Source: Saprospiraceae bacterium (GTDB lineage: Bacteria; Bacteroidota; Bacteroidia; Chitinophagales; Saprospiraceae). Taken from it: a stretch of DNA of 64,000 nt. Position numbers and translations under genes: made by a program. Shown here one piece after another: positions 25,467 through 33,237 of the stretch. The stretch covers positions 124,001 through 188,000 of the forward strand of contig JABAQQ010000013.1 of assembly GCA_019187225.1 (NCBI GenBank). The letters are read 5' to 3'. The first letter of the stretch is position 1; each line of letters opens with the position of its first letter. The notes beneath the pieces are model-generated. The model did no database searches. It had not been told where the DNA came from and was given only the letters and a program-made list of their open reading frames with translations.

Positions 25467-25631
25467 ATGAATAATAACGAAGAATACGCCGAAAACCGGG
25501 GCCGCGACTGGACCATGTTCATTATTAGCCTGATCGGTACGCTCGCCCTGTTGTTTTTTATCCCTGAATGGGTGTGGGTGGCCTTTCCTTTCCTGTTCAC
25601 TTCCCTGGCCGGGGCGATGGGACGCCTGTAA
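25467..25631 (+). CDS. Small membrane protein of 54 residues
   Basis: An ATG at 25467 opens 54 codons ending in TAA at 25629-25631. The product has an acidic/polar N-terminus (MNNNEEYAENRGRDW), then two short hydrophobic segments (about 17-31 and 36-50) and ends AMGRL. A promoter-like octamer sits just upstream and a strong terminator just downstream, which makes this a complete one-gene unit despite its size. No family recognised. Confidence 0.6.
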   Translation: MNNNEEYAENRGRDWTMFIISLIGTLALLFFIPEWVWVAFPFLFTSLAGAMGRL

Positions 25632-25654
25632 TAAACCTGCCGTCTTAAAATTTG

Positions 25655-25692
25655 AAAGCAGCCTGTGGTCTTGCACCGCCGGCTGCTTTTTT
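25655..25692 (+). terminator. Intrinsic terminator
   Basis: AAAGCAGCC (25655-25663) pairs with GGCTGCTTT (25681-25689), followed by a run of T to 25692. It ends the 54-codon gene. Confidence 0.8.
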
Positions 25693-26014
25693 CGTTTCAA
25701 AGGTGTTTGTTAAAAATAGAAATCCCTCGCCGGTGCGACGAGGGACTCTAACCCAAACAAATAAACACAAAAACTACTTGCTGCAAGTTTAAGGCAAGTT
25801 TGGGAGTATGGACAAATTTTTTCGGGGAAATTTTAACAAAATTTTCACAGGTTGTTTGCGGGTGACATTTTTAACGAAATATGCCGGGGTATTGAAGCTG
25901 TTTTTCCAAAAAAAGATTGGTTCTGTGGAATGAAAAACAAACGGCGGTAGAGAATAGTCGAGCCATTTTCTACCTTCGCCCTGTTCCGAATAAGAGCGCT
26001 ATTCATCCGTTCTC
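25693..26014. other. Spacer upstream of the acylase gene
   Basis: About 320 bases without a gene. CCCTCG (25724-25729) and CGAGGG (25739-25744) form a short hairpin, followed by an A/C-rich stretch. The rest is AT-rich leader; the box at 25971 is listed separately. Confidence 0.45.
25971..25978 (+). promoter_or_regulatory. Possible -7 box TACCTTCG for the acylase gene
   Basis: Same octamer as at 25436, 36 bases before the acylase start codon. No clear -33 element. Confidence 0.35.
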
Positions 26015-28501
26015 ATGCACATCATTCGATTTTTACTTTCTTTCTTCCTGACCGGAGCGACCATTTGGCTATTGAGTACGCCACAAAAGGCAGGCGACAG
26101 CACACTCCCACCATTAGCCACATTTTTCAACCCTTTTTCCGGCTTTTGGAAAAATGCCGAACCCGTCGGAGGCTTCGCTCCGGAAAACCTGAACCTGCCG
26201 GGGCTGAAAGGAAAAGTAGAGGTCGTTTACGACGAGCTGCTGATACCGCACATTTTCGCCGGAAGCAAAGAGGATGCCGTGCGGGTACAGGGTTATATCA
26301 CAGCACAGCACCGCCTCTGGCAAATGGACATCGCTGCGCGAAAAGCATCCGGGCGGCTTTCCGAAGTATTGGGTGAACGCACTCTGAACATAGACCGAAT
26401 CACCCGTCGAAGAGGCATGGTATTCGCTGCCGAAAACAATGTGCTGGGCTGGGGCAAATCGCCTGAAGGAATGCGGCTGCTGGAAGCATATGCTGCCGGC
26501 GTAAACGCCTATATTGCGCAACTTTCGCCCGCCGATTATCCCATCGAATTCAAACTGCTGAATTACGCCCCCGAACCCTGGACGGTACTGAAAACCGCCC
26601 TCATCGTGGAAGCCATGGCCGAGACCCTCTGCTCGGGAGAAAATGACCTGGCCTCCACCATCGCATTGACACAATTCGGACGCGATACCTTTAACTATCT
26701 ATATCCGGAATGGAATCCCCAACAGCAACCCATCATTCCCGACACGGGACAATGGAAGGACTGGAAGGTGGCCTTGCCGCCTTTACCCGCCGTAGGGACA
26801 AAGGCGGGCGCTCCAACAAGTGGCTCGCTTTCCGGTGTTTTTGAAAAAAACGGCGATTTTTTTGCGCAGCCTGGCGATGTAGATGACGACTACATCGTGG
26901 GCTCCAACAACTGGGCGCTTGCCGGCCCGAACACCGCCTCGGGTCACCCGCTCCTATGCAACGACCCCCATTTGAACCTGACTTTGCCTTCTATCTGGTT
27001 CCAGGTTCAGCTGCACACGCCAGAACAAAACTGCTACGGCGTATCGCTCCAGGGCGTCCCCGGCATAGCCATCGGCTTCAACGAAAACATCGCATGGGGG
27101 TTGACCAACGTCGGTCAGGACGTGTCCGATTGGTATCGCCTGCAATGGACCAATCCGGAGCGAACCAAATATTCGCTCGATGGCGAGATCCGCGAGGTGC
27201 AGAAGCGCGTCGAGGTCATCCATATCAAGGGTAAAGAACCACTGCTCGATACGGTGCGCTATACCGTTTGGGGGCCGGTCGTTTATGACTACGACAAAGA
27301 GCACCCGCTGCGCGACTGCGCTTTGCGTTGGATCACGCACGACCAGCCCGCCCCCGACGCACCGAATATTTTTATTTTTCTCAACGCGGGTAAAAATTAC
27401 GAAGACTACCGGCGCGCACTGGCAGCATACGATTGTCCGGCGCAAAATTTTGTTTTTGCCACCCGCACCGGCGACATCGCCATCACGGTGCAAGGCAGGT
27501 TCCCCGTGCGGGCGCCCGAACAAGGCCGTTTTGTGCAGGACGGCAGCCGCTGGTCGAATGCGTGGATTGATTATATACCATCCGACCGCGTCCCGGCCAT
27601 GAAAAACCCGTCGCGGGGATTTGTTTTTTCCGCCAACCAGCACTCCACACCGCCGAGCTACCCCTACTATTATCTGAGCGGCGACTTCGACGATTTCCGT
27701 GGAAGGCATATTTATGATCGCCTGACAGCCATGAAAAACGCAACGGCCGACAGCATGAAAACGATGCAACTGGACAACTTCAGCCAACGCGCCGCCGATG
27801 CTTTGCCCGCCATGCTGCGTTTACTCGACCAGAACAAACTCGATGCCGACGGCCGTAAAATGACCGCAGAACTCGCCGCCTGGGATTTCCGCTACGAGGC
27901 GGACGCCACGGCAGCGCCGCTCTTCGAGGTGTGGTTCGATTCCTGTTATCAGAAAACCTGGGATGAAATAACCACCTTGCGCCAACAAAAGAAGCAGGTG
28001 CTGATGCCCGAGCGTTGGCGCTTCATCGAACTGCTGGGAAAAGATACAGCAAGTATCTTCTTCGACCATCCGGCCACACCGCAGCGCGAAACCGCCCGCG
28101 ATATTGTGAACGAAACTTTTGCCCTGATGCAGGATTATTTCCGGCAAAATCCCCAAAAACGAACGGGTTGGGGGCAGTTTCGCGGTTTTACGATCAAACA
28201 CATCGCGCAAATAGACGCCTTCAGCCGCCTCGATGTGATCGTCGGAGGCAACGGTTCGGCGCCCAACGCCATCACCCGGACGCATGGCCCTTCGTGGCGG
28301 ATGATCGTCGAGCTCGGCGAGCGGGTGCGCGGGCTGGGCGTGTACCCCGGCGGTCAGTCGGGCAATCCCGGCAGCCCCTACTACGACAATATGGTGAATA
28401 CCTGGGCAAAAGGGGAGTACAACGACCTGCTGTTCCTGGCATCGGCGGACGAAACCTCCAACCGAATACTTGGGAGGCAAACGTTTATGCCAAGGGAATA
28501 A
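26015..28501 (+). CDS. Penicillin-acylase-family N-terminal nucleophile hydrolase
   Basis: An 828-residue precursor of the Ntn-hydrolase acylases (penicillin G acylase, acyl-homoserine-lactone acylases). Residues 1-20 are a signal or anchor segment. The alpha-chain region runs to about 296. The nucleophile is Ser297 in VGSNNWALAG, where autocatalytic cleavage would free the beta chain. The beta chain shows NDPHLNLTLPSIWF, GVSLQGVPGIAIGFNENIAWGLTNVGQDVSDWY and, near the end, GSAPNAITRTHGPSWRMIVELG, all typical of the family. Periplasmic. Substrate could be an N-acyl amide, a lactone signal or a lipopeptide; sequence alone does not decide. It has no T9SS domain. Confidence 0.88.
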   Translation: MHIIRFLLSFFLTGATIWLLSTPQKAGDSTLPPLATFFNPFSGFWKNAEPVGGFAPENLNLPGLKGKVEVVYDELLIPHIFAGSKEDAVRVQGYITAQHRLWQMDIAARKASGRLSEVLGERTLNIDRITRRRGMVFAAENNVLGWGKSPEGMRLLEAYAAGVNAYIAQLSPADYPIEFKLLNYAPEPWTVLKTALIVEAMAETLCSGENDLASTIALTQFGRDTFNYLYPEWNPQQQPIIPDTGQWKDWKVALPPLPAVGTKAGAPTSGSLSGVFEKNGDFFAQPGDVDDDYIVGSNNWALAGPNTASGHPLLCNDPHLNLTLPSIWFQVQLHTPEQNCYGVSLQGVPGIAIGFNENIAWGLTNVGQDVSDWYRLQWTNPERTKYSLDGEIREVQKRVEVIHIKGKEPLLDTVRYTVWGPVVYDYDKEHPLRDCALRWITHDQPAPDAPNIFIFLNAGKNYEDYRRALAAYDCPAQNFVFATRTGDIAITVQGRFPVRAPEQGRFVQDGSRWSNAWIDYIPSDRVPAMKNPSRGFVFSANQHSTPPSYPYYYLSGDFDDFRGRHIYDRLTAMKNATADSMKTMQLDNFSQRAADALPAMLRLLDQNKLDADGRKMTAELAAWDFRYEADATAAPLFEVWFDSCYQKTWDEITTLRQQKKQVLMPERWRFIELLGKDTASIFFDHPATPQRETARDIVNETFALMQDYFRQNPQKRTGWGQFRGFTIKHIAQIDAFSRLDVIVGGNGSAPNAITRTHGPSWRMIVELGERVRGLGVYPGGQSGNPGSPYYDNMVNTWAKGEYNDLLFLASADETSNRILGRQTFMPRE

Positions 28502-28536
28502 ATGATCGTTGATCTATAATATCATCACAGCATTAA

Positions 28537-28902
28537 ATGAAAAACGCTCTCTACATCATCTTATTCATTTTGATTCTCGGCAGCCTCAGTCACTTCGGGC
28601 TACCCTGGTGGGCGGTCGTTCCCATAGCTGCTGCTGCGGGTTGGTTTTTCCCTCTGGCTGCCGGAAAAATCTTTAGTATCGCTTTTGTTGCCGGGGCTCT
28701 GTTGTGGACGACAAATGCGTTCCTGTTGAATGCCGCCAATGAAGGTATCCTTTCGGCAAAGGTCGGCGTGTTATTTCAAGGTTTGAAAGGCTGGCATCTG
28801 CTGGGTATCACCGCAATACTGGGCGGGATTCTGGCAGGGTTCGGAGCGATGACCGGCCGCTTGGCCCGCGATGTATTTGTCGGCAGCAAGCCAAAAGTTT
28901 AA
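28537..28902 (+). CDS. Small polytopic membrane protein
   Basis: A 121-residue protein with about four hydrophobic segments (5-20, 24-44, 46-66, 88-108) and a short basic C-terminus (SKPKV). No family recognised with confidence. It follows the acylase gene by 35 bases on the same strand and may be cotranscribed with it. Confidence 0.6.
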   Translation: MKNALYIILFILILGSLSHFGLPWWAVVPIAAAAGWFFPLAAGKIFSIAFVAGALLWTTNAFLLNAANEGILSAKVGVLFQGLKGWHLLGITAILGGILAGFGAMTGRLARDVFVGSKPKV

Positions 28903-28920
28903 GAATAAATATTTTTTTCA

Positions 28921-28949
28921 TTGCGTTTGGAAGTTGTGATTTACATTTG
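28921..28949 (+). promoter_or_regulatory. Bacteroidota-type promoter with no downstream gene on its strand
   Basis: TTG at 28921-28923, 18-base spacer, TACATTTG at 28942-28949, close to the TTTG-N19-TAnnTTTG consensus. It points into a non-coding stretch that ends in a strong terminator. Confidence 0.5.
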
Positions 28950-28955
28950 TCGCAA

Positions 28956-29078
28956 CATTTCAACCGAACAATATTTGCCCTCACCCGCGGGGATTTTTTA
29001 AATACTTTCTCTCGTAATCCACCCAATTTTGAAGTATGGCAAAACCGGCAGCGTTGTGACCCAACCTGCCGGTTTTTG
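28956..29078 (+). ncRNA. Candidate small RNA of about 120 nt
   Basis: The stretch between the promoter at 28921-28949 and the terminator at 29041-29078 contains no meaningful open frame (the one ATG gives seven codons). The 3' end is an excellent intrinsic terminator: 29041-29051 (AAAACCGGCAG) pairs with 29066-29076, extended by GTTG (29053-29056) with CAAC (29062-29065), followed by T's. Upstream lies a GC-rich patch CACCCGCGGGG and a T-rich patch. Exact 5' end is an estimate from the promoter position. It matches no RNA family known to me. Confidence 0.45.
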
Positions 29079-29121
29079 ATTTTCTGCCCATTCTACCCAG
29101 TGGAAGCGGATAAAAGACGAA

Positions 29122-29142
29122 GGGCCCGCTTGCTGCGGGCCC
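29122..29142. terminator. GC-rich hairpin at the 3' end of the OmpA/TSP3 gene
   Basis: GGGCCCGC (29122-29129) and GCGGGCCC (29135-29142) flank a five-base loop, with T-rich sequence on both sides. It lies 36 bases after the stop of the minus-strand gene and could also serve transcripts arriving from the plus strand. Confidence 0.7.
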
Positions 29143-29177
29143 CCGTTTTCAGTTTCACATATCTGGTTTTCAATTTC

Positions 29178-30587
29178 TTAATCCAGCACCAATTCGAACT
29201 CCACGCGGCGGTTTTGCTCGCGCCCTGCCCTGGTACTGTTATCGGCGATCGGGCGTTCCGCTCCGAAGCCGGCATAACGCAGGCGTTCGGGTTTGATGCC
29301 CCGGAAGATGAGATAATCGTAGCACGTCTTGGCGCGGGACTCCGACAAACGGAAATTTTTCTTTTCGTCGCCGATGTTGTCCGTATGGCCGCTGATGGAG
29401 AGCGTGTAATCGGGATATTGGCGCATGATCTCGACGATCTCATCGAGCACGGGGAACGAATGATTTTTAAGGACTGCCTTAGCGGTCTCGAACTGAACGG
29501 CTCCGGTAGCGAATTTGAGGCGCTCTTTCACTTCCTGTTTCACTTCGGGGCAGCCGAAATTGGAAGCCGGACCGGCTGTAGTCGGGCATTTGTCGTCTTT
29601 GTCTGCCACGCCGTCGCCATCGGCATCTTTCACTTCGGGGCATCCCATATTGGCTGCCGTGCCCGGTTCTCCGGGGCATTTGTCGTCTTTGTCCCCTACG
29701 CCGTCGCCATCACTGTCTTTTACTTCGGGGCAACCGTCGTTGGAGGCGGGGCCTTCTTCATTGGGGCATTTGTCGTTTTTGTCTGGAACGCCGTCGAAGT
29801 CGGAGTCCGGGCAGCCGTTCCAGCGACCGGCGAGGGTGGGACATTCGTCGTCTTTGTCGGCAAAGCCGTCGCCGTCGGTGTCGGGGCAACCTTTTGTTTC
29901 GATCGGGCCGGCATCGCCGGGGCAGTCGTCTTCGTAATCGCCCAGACCGTCCTGGTCTGTGTCGGGGCACCCCAGTGCAGCGGCCGGGCCGGGTTGATCG
30001 GGACATTTATCGAGCGCATCGGTAGTGCCGTCTTTATCCCTGTCGGGCGGCAGCACCGGTTTCGGTTCGGCTTTGTGCAGCAGGTAGACGAAGCCGAGTC
30101 CGGCCTGCACGTTGTCGCGTTTGTCTACGGTTGCCTTGCGGTATTCGCCCTGAAAATTGATAAAAGCGTATTTGGAAACGCGGATGTTCAATCCGGCACC
30201 AAAAGGGAATTGGGCATGTCCGTTGTCGAAATCTTCCAGGAAATAGCCGGCGCCAGCGAATACGTAGGGCGAAATTTTCGCGTCGGTGCGCATATTGCCC
30301 AGCTGGAAAACGAGGTCGAGGCTGGTAGTGACAGTGTTTTCGGAAATACCCGGCAATTTGGCGAGGCCGAGTTTAAAGGGTACGCCAACGTTCAAAAACG
30401 GCGCAACATTGCGGAAATAACCTACTTCAAATCCCTGGCTCAGGCGCAGGTCTTCGTCGTTCAGGGTACCGTAATCGAAGAAATTGAGTTTGGCGTCAAT
30501 GGCATTTGGAAATTCGGCGTTTTGGGATTGGATGGTTTGGAGTTGCAGGCACAAGGCCAGCAGGATTAACAGGAAATGTTTTCTCAT
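29178..30587 (-). CDS. OmpA-family protein with thrombospondin type 3 repeats
   Basis: A 469-residue outer-membrane protein. Residues 1-21 are a signal peptide (MRKHFLLILLALCLQLQTIQS). Residues about 22-165 form a beta-barrel-like domain. Residues about 175-345 hold six calcium-binding thrombospondin type 3 repeats (DxDxDGxxDxxDxCP). Residues about 350-469 are the OmpA peptidoglycan-binding domain, with TLSISGHTDNIGDEKKNFRLSESRAKTCYDYLI and the conserved Asp/Arg in NRRVEF. It would tether the outer membrane to the cell wall. I chose the ATG at 30585-30587 over 30635 because the signal peptide starts there. Confidence 0.93.
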   Translation of the reverse strand: MRKHFLLILLALCLQLQTIQSQNAEFPNAIDAKLNFFDYGTLNDEDLRLSQGFEVGYFRNVAPFLNVGVPFKLGLAKLPGISENTVTTSLDLVFQLGNMRTDAKISPYVFAGAGYFLEDFDNGHAQFPFGAGLNIRVSKYAFINFQGEYRKATVDKRDNVQAGLGFVYLLHKAEPKPVLPPDRDKDGTTDALDKCPDQPGPAAALGCPDTDQDGLGDYEDDCPGDAGPIETKGCPDTDGDGFADKDDECPTLAGRWNGCPDSDFDGVPDKNDKCPNEEGPASNDGCPEVKDSDGDGVGDKDDKCPGEPGTAANMGCPEVKDADGDGVADKDDKCPTTAGPASNFGCPEVKQEVKERLKFATGAVQFETAKAVLKNHSFPVLDEIVEIMRQYPDYTLSISGHTDNIGDEKKNFRLSESRAKTCYDYLIFRGIKPERLRYAGFGAERPIADNSTRAGREQNRRVEFELVLD

Positions 30588-31088
30588 TGCTATCTCATTG
30601 AATGTTTCGCAGGGAGAAAACAAAACCGATGCCAATAACAGGTTTGGGTTAAGCAGTAAGGCAGGAAAACGTCAGGCAGGCGACATAAAATAAAAGTCAT
30701 TAAAGTCATGCGGGGGCTGCCAAGTGTAATTAGCGTCTTCCTGTAAAAGGCCCCTCCAATGCCAATCGGAATAAAATTCGGTTGAAAGTTTTTTTGTGGT
30801 ATTCCCCCCGACCGGCCTCGACATAACAAAATGGGCGCAACCCTCCAGGCACCCACTGGGTGCAGTTTGTGGAGTGCCCAACCGAATACATCATTTATGT
30901 CTCTGAGTCATCAGGTTGCTTGAACCACCCCGTATTGCTCCTGGATTTTGGCTTGTCGGCCTTTTGCGATTTTGACCGCATTGGCCGTGTAAACTCCGAA
31001 AAAAATCTATGTGATTTCGGTTGTTGGGGTTCGGGCGCGGACTTTGTTGCTTGCTTTATATAGCATGCGGATGTGAATTGGCCGAGCT
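30588..31088. other. 500-base spacer, no confident gene
   Basis: Two 9-base units AAAGTCATT/AAAGTCATG occur near 30697-30715, the same word as upstream of topA. A GCACCCA/TGGGTGC palindrome lies near 30851-30865. Short frames exist on both strands (for example 67 codons at 30860 on the plus strand) but none has a start signal, composition or motif that supports a gene. Confidence 0.5.
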
Positions 31089-33179
31089 TCAGCGCACGAG
31101 CGTCACATCTTTCGCCACCTGAACGGTTTCGCCATTTTTCAACCGAACGCTCAAAACGAGCGTATACACCCCCGCCGACGCGTCCCTACCCTGCCAAGCG
31201 CCGTCCCAAATCACAGTTTCAGGAAAAGCGGGCAGGTTCTGTTTCCATACGACAAGGCTGCCCCAGCGGTCGTAAATCGCCGCCGCGACGACTTGCCCGA
31301 CTTCATTTCCGAAGAAAACAGTCAAAAAATCGTTCTGCCCGTCGCCGTTGGGGCTGAACACATTAGGCACGTAAATCCTACGGCGGTCAACGACCCGTAC
31401 GCGCACTTCCGCCTCGGCCCGGCAACGCAGGCTGTCTTGCGCAATCAGCAAAAAATCGGTAGTTTGCCATGGGAAAGCCAGCGGGCTTTCGCAAGCCGGG
31501 CAGTTCAGTCCTGCCGCGGGCGACCAGTGAAAAGCGAGCGGTTTGTCGTGAGAGACCAAGGGCGACAGTGCGATGGAATCTCCCAGGTTGATTTCCACTT
31601 CGGCGGGCAATTGAATTTGCGGGTGGTTGCTCTCTGTGACAAAAATCGAGTCGGTCTGTGTGCCGCAATCGTTCGCAGCGCGCACGATGTAAAGGCCGTA
31701 GTCGTCGGCCAGAGCCTCGTTGGTATTTTCCCCGGTGCTCCACAGATAAGTGTCGAAACCCGAAGAAGCGGAAAGCAACAAGGGTTCTTCGAGGCACAAT
31801 ATTGTGTCGTTGTTTGTCGTAAGCCGCAGCTGACGCAAGTCTTTGAAAACGATGGTGTCCGTAAAAATACCGCAGGCATTTTGCACCGTGAGCCAGTAAA
31901 CGCCCGGTTGTGTGGCTGTGATGGCAGAAACAGTGTCGCCCGTGCTCCAAAGGCAGGCGGGCAGCCCCACCGGGGCTTGAAGCACCCGGCTGAACTGGGC
32001 AGTGTCGCACAAGGCCGTGTCCGCGCCCAGCTCGAGCAGCGGAGGTAAATCCACTTGCAGCCAGAAGGAGTCGCGGGCAGTGCCGCAGAGATTTTGCTGA
32101 CGTATCCACACAAGTCCTTCTTGCCCGATTTCAGTGGTTTTTGTGGTGTCGCCGGTGCTCCACAGCACTTCGGCGCAGCAGTCGGTGGTTTCGAGCGTGA
32201 GCGGCAAGGCGGAGTTACACACCGCAAGCGTATCCTCAGAGAATCCGAACGCAGGGGCTGGCGTGTGCTCGATTTGGAAAGTGTCGGTGAAGTAGCAGCC
32301 GTCCAGGGCTGCCCGCACCCAGTAAGTGCCTGGGCCTTGCAGCGACACGGCATGGGTGGTGTCGCCCGTGCTCCACAGTATGTCGGCGAGCGAGTCGGGC
32401 AAGGCGTATTGATTGACGGAGTCAGGGGTGCAGATGATTTTGTCGCTCACCCACTGGTAGGGGTTGATGGAGGATTTTTCTACGGATACGTCGTCGATGT
32501 AGTAATAAGATTGAGGAGAAAACGCGTTTTTTAATGGTAAGTACGTTATTTCACTATTATGCAAATAATTCCCAATGGTAATGAAAGATTCATCTCCTGC
32601 TGCTTTGAAATAGCCGCATATCCGCGTCCAGTTGACAGAGTCTGCCAGCACCTCCCCCTTCAAACTGCTGACCTGGGGAATAAAGGGTAAAACATCTACT
32701 ACAGTTGGTGGCGTGACATTTGATTTTATCAATTCATCAGATAAGTATGCGCCAATAAAATCTGACGCCACAGAAGAATTGTCTTCAGCAAGGCTCACAA
32801 AGAATTCTACTTTATAGACAGAATCCTTCAATAGAGGTACAGAAAGTTGTCCTTCAATATACTCGCGGCCGTCGGGCAGCTCATTGTCGCCATATTCATA
32901 ACAATATATGCCTGCATAAGCGATGCCGCTTCTCGGCTGCTGATAACCCAAAGCGTTCTGTGGAGTACTGTGAGTCCAATTCCAACCGCACGGATAAAAA
33001 TAATCCGCAGAGCGATGAGGCTGAGTCCAGAATCTCGCTGAATCAATGCTTCCTAAACTCCAGTCTCCTGCATTTGGGCATCCAGTTTTCTCCTCAAAAC
33101 TCGGGTTCAACACCAAGTTTTGTCCCTGCATTTTCACCAAAACAAAAATGCACCCGATGAGCAAGGTCGTGCTTCTCAT
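31089..33179 (-). CDS. Secreted protein with NPSFE jelly-roll domain and gliding-type (type B) C-terminal domain
   Basis: A 696-residue protein. Residues 1-20 are a signal peptide (MRSTTLLIGCIFVLVKMQGQ). Residues about 20-235 are a jelly-roll-like domain opening with NLVLNPSFEEKTGCP and closing with YYYIDDVSVEK. A series of Cys-containing LWSTGDTT modules follows (about 255-550), similar to CHU-type Ig-like repeats. The last 90 residues (IYVPNVFSPNGDGQNDFLTVF to GVYTLVLSVRLKNGETVQVAKDVTLVR) are the gliding-motility-associated type B T9SS sorting domain. Start chosen at 33179 because the signal peptide begins there; the longer frame to 33251 runs through a hairpin. Surface or secreted. Confidence 0.88.
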   Translation of the reverse strand: MRSTTLLIGCIFVLVKMQGQNLVLNPSFEEKTGCPNAGDWSLGSIDSARFWTQPHRSADYFYPCGWNWTHSTPQNALGYQQPRSGIAYAGIYCYEYGDNELPDGREYIEGQLSVPLLKDSVYKVEFFVSLAEDNSSVASDFIGAYLSDELIKSNVTPPTVVDVLPFIPQVSSLKGEVLADSVNWTRICGYFKAAGDESFITIGNYLHNSEITYLPLKNAFSPQSYYYIDDVSVEKSSINPYQWVSDKIICTPDSVNQYALPDSLADILWSTGDTTHAVSLQGPGTYWVRAALDGCYFTDTFQIEHTPAPAFGFSEDTLAVCNSALPLTLETTDCCAEVLWSTGDTTKTTEIGQEGLVWIRQQNLCGTARDSFWLQVDLPPLLELGADTALCDTAQFSRVLQAPVGLPACLWSTGDTVSAITATQPGVYWLTVQNACGIFTDTIVFKDLRQLRLTTNNDTILCLEEPLLLSASSGFDTYLWSTGENTNEALADDYGLYIVRAANDCGTQTDSIFVTESNHPQIQLPAEVEINLGDSIALSPLVSHDKPLAFHWSPAAGLNCPACESPLAFPWQTTDFLLIAQDSLRCRAEAEVRVRVVDRRRIYVPNVFSPNGDGQNDFLTVFFGNEVGQVVAAAIYDRWGSLVVWKQNLPAFPETVIWDGAWQGRDASAGVYTLVLSVRLKNGETVQVAKDVTLVR

Positions 33180-33195
33180 GGCTGAAAGATTGAAA

Positions 33196-33229
33196 GAGCC
33201 TCCGCGCCGCTGCGCCAGCGCGGAGGCTC
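33196..33229 (-). terminator. Hairpin between the two T9SS protein genes
   Basis: GAGCCTCCGCGC (33196-33207) and GCGCGGAGGCTC (33218-33229) pair perfectly over 12 bases. On the minus strand it begins nine bases after the stop of the 749-residue gene and is followed by a T-rich stretch. Confidence 0.75.
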
Positions 33230-33237
33230 GGTGAGAC

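Noticed and set aside
26015..28501. Specific naming as a quorum-quenching acyl-homoserine-lactone acylase
   Set aside because: The family motifs are clear but substrate cannot be told from sequence by eye; penicillin-acylase family is as far as the evidence goes.
28947..30569. 540-codon plus-strand frame across the OmpA/TSP3 gene
   Set aside because: It is antisense to a clear OmpA/TSP3 protein and is kept open by the GC-rich Asp/Gly codons of the repeats. Its product is low in complexity and shows no motif.
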